This document shows, in pieces, positions 25,301 to 37,301 of a stretch of 64,000 bases of DNA. Under the pieces are notes generated by a model. The model saw nothing but the letters and a program-made list of their open reading frames with translations. It searched no databases and was not told the origin of the DNA. Numbering within the stretch: the stretch's first letter is position 1; the number at the start of each line of letters is the position of its first letter. The position numbers were made by a program, and so were the translations under genes. This DNA comes from Tubulanus polymorphus (lineage: Eukaryota > Nemertea > Palaeonemertea > Tubulaniformes > Tubulanidae): assembly GCF_964204645.1 (NCBI RefSeq), contig NC_134027.1, forward strand, positions 4,204,485 through 4,268,484, given 5' to 3'.

Positions 25301-28300
25301 AAACCAGCAATTTCACTTTCGATACATTAAGACCTTTCAAGGGTATTTACAACTAAACTACAGATACTTAGTTCTATATGAACTGACACTAAACAGTGAG
25401 GTCTCGCTGATATTTCTTAAGAAGTTCATTGAGTTTGATGAAGATTAATAACACTAGTAGAAGACAACATTTGGAGAGCTTGAAATTAGATCTCGTATGT
25501 GAATGCTCTCAGGAAATTGATCACCGTCAAAGAATAGAATAACTTCAACAGATCAAAAAGATCCGAATAGAGGATTATTTTGGGCGCCTGATAGATTGCG
25601 ACTAGATGTAACAGCCCTTTACTATAAAGTCTCTCACCTCAATATGATTTGTATAATGATTATGATTAACTTGAGGTACTTTTTTCGTTCGCGTGGAGCT
25701 GTTTTTACTAGTGTGGTGATGGTTTCTGGCACTGGTATGATTCAGACTACTGCTGCCAGTATGATTACGTGAACTGCTCGTTGTTACGGAAGTTGTGTGG
25801 TTTGATTTAGGAGGACGGCGGCGTCTCGGCGTTGTAGGTGGCGTTGGTCGCGAAGACTGTCCGGCTGAGTTTAGAGACGAACGTGATGAGGTACGATGCA
25901 TATTATTGAGTCGAGTTGATGAACCGAGTGGACGCAGTGAGTTTCGAAATTCCTGCAAGAAATTTAAGATAAAACTTGACTTTTAATGGTTATAAATGGT
26001 AGAGATGAACTATTTCGTAATACAAATGGTTTGTCCACTAACTCAGCCTAAGTTCGAGGATAAATATCCAAATATAGGCTAGTGAAATAATAATCTAGGG
26101 CTCGAGATAATTATTCAAGGTTTATAGACTAGCACTGTCTAGTACGATTCATAAACACTATTCAAATTCAATTGAAATACATTTTTATGGGTGAAATCCA
26201 CAACAAATGACAGCATTTTTGTGCTCAAAAAGGTTAATAAACCACATAAAGCAATAATAATGTCCAGGTTTGACTACTGGTGTTGTTCAAGTGAAGTAGG
26301 TCAAGAAACCGATCAAATTCGGAATAAAGTAATCCGAACGTCATAAAATTTACTTGAATAATTAGAAAAGCTTTCACTAAAGCAAAAGAATCTTGGCGAA
26401 TTCTATAAACAGGCTTTCATAAGTCAATAAACCAAAAATAACATAATACAGCCTTTTCAATAGTTTGGTACGTATACATTTGTTCAGATGTATATTTAAC
26501 ATGTTTATGTCAGTTCCCCACAGACCTAGAAAATGAACAAGTTTGTCCTATTGATTTTTGCTCGCTTACCTCCAAATCTTCTTCCTCACTCATTATTGAT
26601 AGACTACTGTAACACTGGGTCAATGCTTCTAATGCTTTTGCGTGAAATATCATTTCCACATTCACAAAATCGTAAAGTATTTGCTGAAAGAAAGATAAAT
26701 ATGAACTTATCAAACATCTATATCGATAGAATTTTAAACTCAGAACCATCTTAAGCAAGTCTTCTATGGGATCAGGGAAATTATTTTATACCCTTCAAAC
26801 CACTTTGAACAATGACAGACAGTTGGTAGATAACTAAAGATAATATTCATATCTCAATTAAACTGCTGTAGAGTAACCGACCATGTCTGAACATTCATAG
26901 TTCACATAGTTCTGTGATCGTGACTATGACCTTCCCACAAAATCAATGACACTTCATCAAGATGTAAATGTCTGTTACGCATACTTTTAGATCTTTAAGT
27001 TTCCGACGTTCAAAGCTGTCCATTTGTTCCTCTAATGCCTTCGTAGACCGTGCTGCATCTACTCCCGCCTTTTGTAACTCTTTTTCAGCCTGAAATTAAA
27101 TCATTAGCCATTAATAGGTCATTCAACGCGATAATGACAGAAAATTTAAAATTTGAAATCAAATGAGAGCTAGCAAGCGCGGAAATCAAGTTCTTTTATC
27201 TCAGTAAGAATTTTATCGCCCGCGAAGAAAAATGTCGGTGATCTCATCAAATGAGGTCATCTGACATTTACTTAAAACGTAAAAACCCAAATTCAAAGAG
27301 CAAAACGATTTTCTCCAATTCAACTAGGGGGCTTTAAACACGTAAGCAATTCTAAGGAATCCTTCCTTCAGGTTTTCAATCGTCGCGCTATAATCTCCAG
27401 GCTTTTTGACTGCTACTAATAATATTTACCTTGGTCTGAAAATATCTGTCAAGGATGTTTAACAAGAAATAAAACAAAACGTTGATGATGAAAACATAAA
27501 TAATAGACAGAGTAATGTTTGATAAAGGATACAATAGAGCCTCGATCGCTTGGATTTTTATCTTTGACTTTTTCTAATGTTTTTTGTTGTTTCGTCTCTC
27601 TGCCTCGCGCAGAAAATGATGCTTTAAGATCTTCCTATTAAATAAGACAGTTTCATATAAATCCCTAGATGATTCTCAATATATAAAACAAAACAATAGA
27701 AATGAATGAAAACTTACCCGCGCATGTTTACAAGCTGTACCATATAAAGTCAAAGGCTGAATAACTTTCGCTTCTAACCTTGAAATCTTTAAATTCAATG
27801 GACAAAATGAGATGATTAAAATATGGATTTCTTCTTAACTATTTCATATAAGATGACATCTTTTATCTCAGATTTAAGAACAGTTCAAAGGCAGAGGGTA
27901 TATGAAAGCACTTAAAAAGAACTGCGTTAATTGATTACTGAAATTTGATCTTTCATAATTTTTTCGCAACGCATGTTTTTTTCTCATTGATATTTGACCT
28001 GTGGTATTTCGAATAAAAAGCTAAGGCTGGGTGCTCTCGTGTCAAACATTCAAAGCCTATTTTTGCATTTAGACAAGTTGATCAGTCAGACAATCTGCAC
28101 TAGCGTTTTATCAAGAATCAAACAGAAAAAGATTTCCATTAATTCTGACTGACGCAAACAGCACATTACAAGTGATAAACAACTATATTCAGTTTTTTCT
28201 TTAAAAAGACAAACGAGCTCAATGTCTAAAAACTAAGGTAGGACGTATGTCGAGTATAATATAGGTGAACTTGCTCGAATGGAATCTCAATGATTTGATC

Positions 28301-29536
28301 TCCATTCACAAAACCGGCCAACAAAAACTGTTTGCCGTTATGCCTTGAAAGCCGAAAATACAAATTATATTATGGCTTTATGACATGCTAGACATATTCT
28401 TCTAAGCTTCTTAGTGAAATCAGTGTTCAGGGGCTCTGACATAGCCAGAGTGAGTATTATAGTTATATTAGAGGGATTTCACGGAATTTCTATTCATTCA
28501 CGCAGCTAGTCCCTCGGTAAATTACAGGCCCAAACTGTCTTTACTCTTACAAACAATAAATATTTGTCTACACTTTTAAGTTCAAACTCAATTTCAACAA
28601 ATCAATCTAATCTAATTGATAAATAAATATATCTAAGACTGGCCAGTTCTCAGTGATATCTCTTTTGATATACCATGGACATTATCTCCATGACACTGAA
28701 GAAGACCTTATAATAAACCGATAGTCTAGACTGCTATATGATTCTTAAAATACCAATTGGCAAAAATGCACGGATATGAGACATTAAAATGTCTACGTCT
28801 TTAAATCCCCAATATTTGTCATTACATTACCTCAGCTTGTCGGTAATCCTGTACAGATGATAGATATTCTGAAAATTTTGTAAGTGCTGACTTATATGTA
28901 TGATTGAGTGTCTCTGATTCTGCATAGCTTTGTACTTGCGTCGACACATCATCAGCTGAAATACAATAACATAAGTTTATTCAGTCAGAATTTCAAAAAT
29001 CAAGTTACTAAACAGATCTGAATGTTCTAGTTTTTCTGCAGTGTTACCCATCAATAAAGGGCGACCACACAAGAAGAGGTGATAGATTAAGTGGATGACT
29101 AATGCAACCGGATGTACGCACAGATACAACGCAGCTCTTCAGAGACGTGTCTTCAAAATGAACACTTTTAAAGTAGAGATTTCTTTAAATACCTTTATCT
29201 CTTAACCGGGCGGATTTTCTCGCGTATGCTCCGAAACTGTCACATAATAATCCGAAATGCTTTTCTACCATGGAGATTCTGTTCTGTATGAATTTGCTTT
29301 GAGACTCGCTGAAAAAAGAAACCGAATACGATTTTAATTCGATCAAAGCTTCATCGCTATTACTACGCATATATGGATAATCTTCATATAAAGATAGAAA
29401 ATTACTGAGCTCGGTGAAGATTTGAAGACACGAACAATGGAACTAAAATCTAACTCTGCAGATAAATCAGCTATGTTACAAACCTCCCAGATTGCATTAT
29501 AGTCTCTACAGTTGTTCTAATGTCCGAATCTTTCAT
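22354..29536 (-). CDS. CIBAR1: CIBAR1/FAM92, CBY1-interacting BAR-domain protein
   Basis: Ten exons: 29484-29536, 29193-29308, 28831-28955, 27718-27786, 27533-27634, 27430-27435 (six nt), 26985-27089, 26570-26683, 25638-25952 and 22354-22446. They join in frame to 365 residues. Conserved FAM92 blocks run in order: VEKHFGLLCDSFGAYARK, SSVQDYRQAE, ISRLEAKVIQPL, KNPSDRGSI, then AEKELQKAGVDAARSTKALE, VEMIFHAKALEALT and EEEDLEEFRNSL. CIBAR proteins are BAR-domain membrane-curving proteins that bind Chibby at the ciliary base (transition zone); some isoforms are mitochondrial. The tail is longer than in vertebrates: a Ser/Thr/Arg/His-rich region of about 105 residues (exon 9), then an Asp/Glu run (exon 10) that matches the acidic C-terminus of the human protein. 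The start at 29536 has no other support than frame and splice fit. Confidence 0.93.
23015..23137. repeat. Imperfect tandem duplication of about 68 bp
   Basis: attcaaatgagcaaatctta, then gaattgatact and later gaccaactt, occurs at about 23015-23061 and again at about 23083-23137. It lies in the 3.2-kb intron 9 of CIBAR1. Confidence 0.85.
24835..25110. repeat. Dispersed repeat with ccctgac/tttcgctgac motifs (intron of CIBAR1)
   Basis: The stretch repeats short blocks such as ttccctgagttttcgctgac, ctccctgacatg, ttccctgattttcgc and ccccgacttttgctg. Related blocks appear in DDX21 introns at about 33371-33510 and 34350-34520, so it is probably one interspersed family. Class unknown; no inverted ends or coding capacity seen. 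Confidence 0.5.
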
Positions 29537-32500
29537 ATTGCCTGGTACCATCGAACTGATAGTAAAACAGCTCACGTCGTGACAGACCAGGAGAGAATCT
29601 ACTACTGCCAAACAGGGGTGTAATAATCAGGCACGGTTCATAACACGTACACAATGCAATTAGAACGTTAATTGTCTCACTAATGTTAAACTATTGACTT
29701 AGTGAGCATGAATTATCATATGCATTTTATCAATCCAAGAATTGTGTATTCATGGGAATACAAGAAATTGTATAAAAGAATTAATGTCATGAACTTTTTA
29801 AAGACGGCGAACTAGGTAAGTTCGATCACAGTAAGACAGTTAGCTTTCAATTTCACGAAAAACTGGATTCGATTCTCAGAGAGGAATCGGTCATGAATCA
29901 ATGTCATCGAGATATTCTGAAAAAAAACTACCGAGAAATTCTATACAACAAAAAAAAAACCTACGAAATTAGATTTTCCAATCCATTTAAAGCTTAATAC
30001 GCTAAAAATAAAGCGAAAATCGACGAGATATTGAAGAATTCATACTAAAACTACTTGTCTCATCGTGTGGTGATAGTGGTTCATAGAAATTACCCATGGG
30101 TTACTAGAATATTACTTTTACTACTCTATAGCAGGAAATCTATCGCTTATTTTGGCAATTTTTCATGGAGCTTTTACTGAACAAAAAGTCAAATACAAGG
30201 GTCCACTTTTATGAAAGAGCGAAGTACGCGGACGCATGGTGATTTTACACTACTGCGCTCATATAAACCGTTAAATATAAGTAATATACTTGTGGTTATG
30301 TTAATTGTTATCGTGCATAGATTACTTTGCACCGGAATTAAACCATTCCGCACAGATTAACCAGGATTAAAGAACACATATCATAATATATGTCTCAACA
30401 AAGATATAAATCTTACTACGTTGAATAAGTGCTTTAGGAAAGAGACATATATTACTATAGGCCTATATATGATGAGATAATGTAGGCAGCCTATTCATCT
30501 TGGTTCAGCAAAAATGCCTTCTTATAAAAAAGTTCACAATTCTTTATAAAATAAGCAGAGATTTGTAGTGCAAAGTAAAATTGATGCCATCATTACTATC
30601 GTGGCTAAATAAAGCTAAAGGCTTAGCTGATTAAAACATAATCAACAAATTTTAAAATTCTCACTTCCAACATAAGAGATCAACTGTGGATTAATCATGA
30701 TTGAACCTGTTTGAATTTTAAATTTACAGACTTCAGGCTATTTAATTTCATTTACATTTCATTGGCCGTATTTGCATTTTTAAGAATTTGTATTTGCACA
30801 ATTCAACAGCGATCAATACAAATTACTGAAGATAAGTCATCATGCTCCGCATGTTGACTGATATTTACTTAAAGGTAGTCATTTCTGTGAACGCAATGAC
30901 ACTAGAAAAGGAACACCAACAATTTGTACTTGCTCCTTAATTAAACATTTGATTGCTGATCTCCTCTTAACAACTGTTTGATAGAGCCTTTACAAAATCT
31001 CTCCACAAGACCAGTCTTTGAACTAGTCCAAGAAAGACAATCATTCTCTTGTAAATTTGAAGATTTCAAATCAGGGATCCATAAGAAATATAATGGAACT
31101 GACCTAGATTGATAATTCCTCTTCCCTGTGTCCCAGTGACACGCACAGCAATTGTATTTCACTTTACAAGTTACCTATTTGTGAGTTGCTAAATTTATGA
31201 TTCATAAAAGCCTACTAAAAAGGTAACCAAACTTCATTTAGTGCAAACATGGCATGGTTTGAAAAATCGAGAATAGTTGAATGATGACTCAAAAGACAGG
31301 ATTCTATTCTCATGGCGAGATCAACACTCGCGTCTCAAAACGATTTAAAACAATCCGAGCTAGACTTATTTGATAGGCTACTAATTAAACCTTCATCATA
31401 ATTTGTACAATAATGAATGGTCAAAGTTTCAACAAATTCTTCAAGATTTCAAATTATTTTATATTGAACATGGATCTTTTTGATTGACTAGAGTTACAGA
31501 TCAATAGTCTCACTTACACTTCCTGTTTATAAACTACTAGGTGAGAGATGAAACCAAGTAAAGTTGGCTCTCTATCTATTTACAAAACCTATCAGACGTT
31601 GGGTCTGATGTGTACCAGCTTGGAAACTAGTAGGCTAGGCCTACCATCAAAAATTCATCTCAAGCCTGATGTCTAACGCGAGCTCAACCTTTCCCCCAAT
31701 GAAATTTCAAAAATCTATTTCTAATGGTTTAGTTTCATTAGTAATACATATAACGAAGGTCTGAGGGAATGACAGCTCAGCTCGGCGGAAGAAACGCAGA
31801 CTAAGCTGAAAATGTCTCATGCGTTAACTGTCAAAATGTTTCCTTTTAAATCCTAGAAATATGATTTCAACACCATCAAACGGTACTTAAATATCATCAC
31901 ATTAAATTATACGCGTACCTTTGCCTTATTTCCGCGTTAGACCGGTTCATTTTCATTGGTATTCCATTACTTATCCACAGAACAGGATTGCCTTCCTTCT
32001 TCTCCGATTCGGCGCAAGGTAAACAATGTCCAATATCGATTTGTCGCCTTCACTTCTAGAGAATACCATGAGGTGTATTCGATTACCTACTCTTTAGAGA
32101 CCCAGTAATTAACTATGTAATATCCACATTGCAGATCTTTGTTACGCAATTTAGAGCGCTAAAATGTAATAATTTATGTGGTACGTTTGTAAAATCTAAA
32201 CATATTTTAGGATTACTATGATTAATTGAAGATGAAAAATAAGTGGGCCCGAAATACACCATTAGTTATAGAAATTCTCTCAAGATGGCAGCACATCGTA
32301 GCAGTAACGTTCTGTGGCACAGGCAGCGTGGCACAGTGGGTAAATCACTGGACTAGAACTGGTGGATATCCCCTCGATAGCTTAGCTGGTAGAGCGGAGG
32401 ACTGTAGAGGCATCGTAGTCGACGGTCAATATACCATTTGCTATTTGCCTTATCCTTGGAGTAGTCAAAAGATTACTCCTAGCCTTATCGCAGGGTCCAT

Positions 32501-32935
32501 GCAGATGTCTTTCTCGGATATTAGTTTCCAAGGAGAAAATATCAAATTTTGAGTTCTGCATCCCTTTCTTCATATCCCAATAACTGTAGAAAGAAGCCTC
32601 CTAAATTTGTAGAATTTGCTGGTTTTGTAAGTTTTTGGGTATTTTGTTTAAATTGATTAAAGGACTTTTAAGCACCTTTTAAAGCATTTTCTGTAATGTA
32701 TTGAAGTTATTTTAGGAATTGTAGACCCTGTATTAAATGCAACACAATCTTCCAACATCCTCCAGTTAACCAACTAAATTCCTCCGTCCATCTGCGTACC
32801 AAATAATCATAACAGCAAGATATATTTTCAGTACAATTTTTCGAATTTTTATTACTAACACAAGACAGAACTTGGCTAGAGTTTTCATTTAGGGAATATG
32901 GCTAAAAACATTGTCAATGACCGAGCTGCTCAAAC
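29537..32935. other. Intergenic region upstream of CIBAR1
   Basis: No supported coding exon. It contains the tRNA-like element at 32325-32479 and otherwise AT-rich sequence. The first few hundred bases above 29536 should include the CIBAR1 promoter, but no clear element stands out. Confidence 0.5.
32325..32479 (+). repeat. tRNA-Tyr-like 5' half in a SINE-like composite; not a functional tRNA
   Basis: Bases 32372-32407 read like the 5' half of a tRNA-Tyr(GTA): cctcgatagc, then ttagctggtagagcgg (box A) and aggactgtag with the anticodon. The 3' half is missing: no ggttcgaatcc box B follows. Instead there are about 50 unrelated bases and a hairpin, ggagtagtc-aaaa-gattactcc, at 32458-32479. Just upstream (32325-32371) a second box-A-like head, gcgtggcacagtgggtaaat, precedes it. 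This looks like a SINE or pseudogene built from tRNA 5' parts. Confidence 0.65.
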
Positions 32936-35900
32936 TCAGTCATCAAATCTCATTCTTTTGTTTTTGTTATTATCCACAAAATCATCGAATTGCCTTCGTT
33001 TAAACGATCCGTTGTTGTTGCGATGAAAACCACCGCCGCCTCGTCGACCACCTCCTCCTCGGTTTCTGTTAAAATGTCCACCTCCACCTCGAGCGGGAGC
33101 TCGTTCTACTAGTTCCGGTAATTCAGTCGCCACTGAAAGACTGTCCCATTTCGTATCTTCCCATTGGTCCTCAAATTCTGCTTGAATCGATGTCGGTACG
33201 TCAAATACACAACCCTGAAATTACAAATAACATTTCATCTCAATAACCACTAATCATAGATGCAGCATAAACCGTCCTTGATAAATACAAGGATTCTTAT
33301 AGATCAGGGAATCCAAAATTCAGTATATCCTCAACCAAAAATTGCCTGATCAAATTATGAGATATCCTCAGTGGCAGCCGTTTCTTTCCACGTGGCACTC
33401 AGCAAGAAAACACCAAAAATTCCTTGGTTTTCCGAGAAGAGTCAGAACTCTGTAATTTTCCTTGAAAGGAAAAGAAACCAAAATCCCCTGGTCTGCAAGA
33501 ACCACGCAAATACAAACGTAGTTAGATACAGACCTTTTTGTCAGCGCACATTCGCATATTATGGATACTATTATCGCGATGATCCGCGCCTAATTGACGT
33601 TCAATAGCCGACCAGCAATAACCAAGACCTCTCATCTCCGATTCCGTTTCGAATAAGAATGTCGTGAATCCCTAGAAATAACAAATAAGGTTGAAAAATT
33701 CAATGAGTGTAATTAGAATCTACCTGGCGTGACAAACACTCCGTCTTAGCTCCTTACCTCTTTCGACGTTATCAAAGATCTGTGAGCGATAGATGTATTT
33801 CCGGTTAATAATGCGAGTGCAGCTGCTAGTGCCGTTCGGGCCCCTTTTGTTTCGATCAATTTATCAGCAGATTCAAAGAAATGAGAATAAGCCTTTTCCT
33901 TCACATCATCTAACGACCTACAGGGAAACGAATAGCAGTGTTGAAATAAGCATGTAGCGGCACATACTTCACTATGAAAAAACCAGATCTTTCGCATTTA
34001 AATTTTCAAAGTATGAAAACTTCCACGACAACAACAAATACAAATTAAGTAATACCTCACAACATCTTCACTAGAAGCGTGGATGATGTCTTCCTTAGTT
34101 GGCACACCAATTTTTTTGAACGTTATACCCGCTTTTCGTTCTACTTCGGATAGAGCGTAATCTTCGAACGGTTTGTAGAAACATATACACACTCCACCTC
34201 GACCAGCTCGGCCAGTTCGTCCTGATCTGTGTATATACGAATCCACATCCTATAATACAAAATACAAATTCATTCCAAAATCGTCCGAACTTTTTCATTC
34301 AAATCACTCAACTTTAATAGTCATAGAGATTGCGAAATCCATAATACTCCAACATTTTGTGCATTTTCCCCGACCCTTAGCCAAAAAAGCCTATATTAAA
34401 TTCTTAAGATATTCAGAGTTGAGTTCCTCATCAACGGCAAGAACGAGACAAATTAAAATTCCCGGACTTTTCCAGGATTGATCAGAAAAAGTTCAGATTT
34501 CCCAGACTCCTTGATCTGTAAGAGCCATAGTTATAATATACGTACACTAGGAGGCTGACACTGAATGACTAGATCAACTTCGGGAATATCTAAACCACGC
34601 GCGGCAACATTTGTAGTAACTAAACACCGGTAATGACCTTCTCGGAATTTCTGAAAAAAACACCAACACGCCATGGTAAAAATATCTCTTCATAAAATTC
34701 TCATTTGCTCTTCTACTGGGAGAGGAACAACTAAAAATTGATCCCCGCCGAAACGAATTTTCTCTCTACCTTTAACACCATTTCTCGTTTGCTCTGTTTG
34801 ATGTCTCCGTGTAGAACATGTACGTCCTGTTTGATTGCACTATCACAAGCCAGTTCATCGCAGTCACGTTTCGTTTCACAGAAAACCATCGCTCGTCCGT
34901 GGTTACCACTGTACACTTGAATAACGTCTCCGATAGCAGCAGGACGGTCCTGATAGTTACATTTAATCGCTAAATGCTGTAAAGAAAATAATCAAGCATC
35001 ATTAATAGATTATATAATTATATACCATATTTAGTGTCTAATTCAAATTGAGTTATGCCTACAATAAAATATGCAATGCATTGCATGAAATATTCTTTAT
35101 AATATCAAGCATCACTTGTAGCCTATCTTATAACATTTTACAACCAATGCTTAAACAGCAATAAATACTCTAAGTCTTATTTAGATTTCTCAATAGATTC
35201 GGTTCAAATTAATTCATTAAAAAGATCTGGTTCTGTACCTGAACTGTAGTCGCCGTTTTCACACGATCTTGACCAATCAGATCTATCTGGATCATATCAT
35301 CTCTCATGTATTTGCTTGCCGTCTTTCTCACCCATGAAGGCATTGTAGCCGAGAATAACAGCGTCTGTGGATTCATTTCGGGCTGATCTGAAAATATAGT
35401 AGATATTCACATCAGTATCAATACGGCTATTGATTTACTAGACCAAAATCTTAACCCTTTCAGTGCGTCTACACTGCAGTGCGGTGATAGAGTTTGCTAG
35501 TACACCACGATGCGGTGTATTGATACACCACGATGCGGTGTATCGATGTAATTAGTAATTATCTCTCTTGAAAAATGGCAGCACCTGTCAAACATAGTGA
35601 AATACTAGTAACTAACGATACATTGCGCCGATGTGTAGACGCACTGTAGCTGTATTCCCGTTATTCAACACACTAGGGTGGAATCTTTAAAAAATTTTCA
35701 AATTATCTCCAGCACTATATGGTATTAATTAGTCAGCACTGAAAGGGTTAAACACAAAATATGTTTGTTATAACCAATCGTTTGTTATATCTACTATGAA
35801 ATTTTCTAACGTGGGACAAATCCTTTATATTTATTATATCCAATGAATTGTTGTATCCGAGTTCGTTATTACGAGGTTCCGCTGTAATTCTGAACAATAG

Positions 35901-37301
35901 CTGGCTATGAAATAGCTCATATTGTCGACGAAAACATCTGTAGTGGCGTGCCACTCCATTACTGGGGTTCTTAAAGGGGATTACGGAGTCATCTTGCATG
36001 ATCTACCTTTAGAATAAGCGCCACTGATAATCTTATCGACGATCTCCGCAAATCCCATATCCAGCATCTGATCAACTTCGTCGAGAACGATGTATTTCAA
36101 CTTCGTCACGTCAAACGTTCCACGTTCGATGTAGTCGTAAATTCGACCGGGAGTTCCGACTAAAACATCTAAACCATTTCTCATCGCTTGCATCTGAGGT
36201 TCATACGGTACACCTCCGTATATACAATACGATTTCACTTTTGAGCTCAGTGAATCGAAATCATTGCCTACTTGTTTAGCCAATTCACGAGTAGGAGCCA
36301 TAACTAATGCCTGAAATAAGATTATTATTATCATTAAGAAAAGGTAAAATGCAGAGAAATATTACGAGAATCAATAATTCGTTGTTGGAGGAGCTCCATC
36401 TATACCTTCGGTGCTCGTCCTCGTGCTGTGTCGTTCAATTTCTCTAGATGACAAACAAGTGGAATGGCAAAAGAAAACTAAAATTTAAGAAAATTCAAAT
36501 TTGGATTAATTGGTATAAAAAAACTTTCCATGCCCAATCGCAATTGATTTCAACTTACAGTTTTTCCTGTTCCAGTTCCTAAAAAACCATTCGCATAATT
36601 AGATAATTAAATTCAGAAATCTTTATTAGGGTGATATTCTTTTTTCGATAAATATATTTAGGCAGATACTTACTAGCCTGAGCAACAACATCTTTACCGG
36701 AATAGATTTGATTGTAGGTCTTCGACTGAACCGGGAATAAGTATGCAATACCTCTTGCTATAAATAATAACATTACATGAAAATATGATAAAATATTTTG
36801 ATTAGTTGGGATAATTACTGGGTGATAAAAGTATCAATTTGCTTACCCTTTAATTTATTAACAACCGAATCTAAAATTTCAAACTTGCTGAAATCTCCGC
36901 TAGCGACGACTTCTTCATCAACAACTGCTTCCTGAACACGTTTTAAAACTCTTGGTGGACTCTTCTCTTTTTTCAATTTCTTTTTCGTTATTTCCACATT
37001 TTCTTTCAAGTCTACCTCCTCAGGCACGTCATCTGTAGAAATTTGTGATACTTCACCATTTTCTGCTTTCTCCTCTTTCACTATAGGCTTCGATTTATCT
37101 TTCTTTTCTTTCTGAAAAACCGTGCAATTCCAACGAGAGGTGAAAACTGACACTTACACTTAACGATGTACGCACAGACTATACAAAAGAAAACAATCAT
37201 ATTTTTCACACCTTGGATTTCTTATGTTTCTTAGCTTTTTTCTCTTCTTTAGTCCCCATATTTACTTCTTCGATTGGTTTTATGTCTGATATAGCTGGCA
37301 T
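32936..37301 (-). CDS. DDX21: DDX21/DDX50-type nucleolar DEAD-box RNA helicase
   Basis: Thirteen exons from 37212-37301 to 32936-33214 close in frame at 688 residues. Order: Lys/Glu-rich N-terminus (about 1-120); Q-motif [20 protein letters not shown]; Walker A RTGTGKT on a 20-nt exon (36559-36578); PTRELA, GG and TPGR; the family's DEVD form of the DEAD box ([13 protein letters not shown]); SAT (LLFSATMP); helicase C motifs [23 protein letters not shown] and [18 protein letters not shown] domain follows ([10 protein letters not shown] near its end), then a Gly/Arg-rich tail with [16 protein letters not shown]. The GUCT domain with an RGG-type tail marks the DDX21/DDX50 (RNA helicase II/Gu) group, which works in rRNA processing and Pol I/II regulation in the nucleolus. 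Vertebrates have two paralogues; here one is visible. Intron 6 is largely filled by two MITEs. Confidence 0.95.
33371..33510. repeat. Dispersed repeat fragment in a DDX21 intron
   Basis: Contains ccttggttttccgagaagag and atcccctggtctgcaagaac, which resemble tccttgatctgtaagagcc at about 34508 and the ccctgac family at 24835-25110. It lies in intron 12. Confidence 0.4.
34350..34530. repeat. Dispersed repeat fragment in a DDX21 intron
   Basis: Contains ttttccccgacccttagcc, attcccggacttttccagga and tttcccagactccttgatct, the same vocabulary as the fragments at 24835-25110 and 33371-33510. It occupies most of intron 9. Confidence 0.45.
35455..35747. mobile_element. piggyBac-like MITE (TTAA target site)
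   Basis: 293 bp with inverted ends ccctttcagtgcgtc and gcactgaaaggg, flanked on both sides by TTAA (35451-35454 and 35748-35751). TTAA duplication and a CCC end are the hallmarks of piggyBac elements. There is no open frame; inside is a direct repeat of acaccacgatgcggtgtat, itself partly palindromic, at about 35501-35541. Confidence 0.85.
35752..35884. mobile_element. pogo/Tigger-like MITE, second copy, one end missing
   Basis: Its reverse complement begins cagcggaacctcgtaataac and matches the element at 18937 through gaactcggatacaac, ttcattggatataat, tttgtcccac and ataacaaacatattttgtg. It then stops exactly at the TTAA border of the piggyBac-like MITE. The intact end has TA outside (35885-35886). 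The other end is either lost or displaced to the left of the piggyBac-like insertion. Confidence 0.8.

Noticed and set aside
30941-31162. Minus-strand 73-codon frame (several Cys residues)
   Set aside because: Isolated, no flanking splice signals and nothing recognisable.
32372-32450. Functional tRNA-Tyr gene
   Set aside because: Only the 5' half is present. There is no box B, no T-arm and no acceptor-stem partner downstream.
34270-34530. Extra exon in DDX21 intron 9
   Set aside because: The frame is already closed by the flanking exons, and the segment is made of dispersed-repeat motifs.
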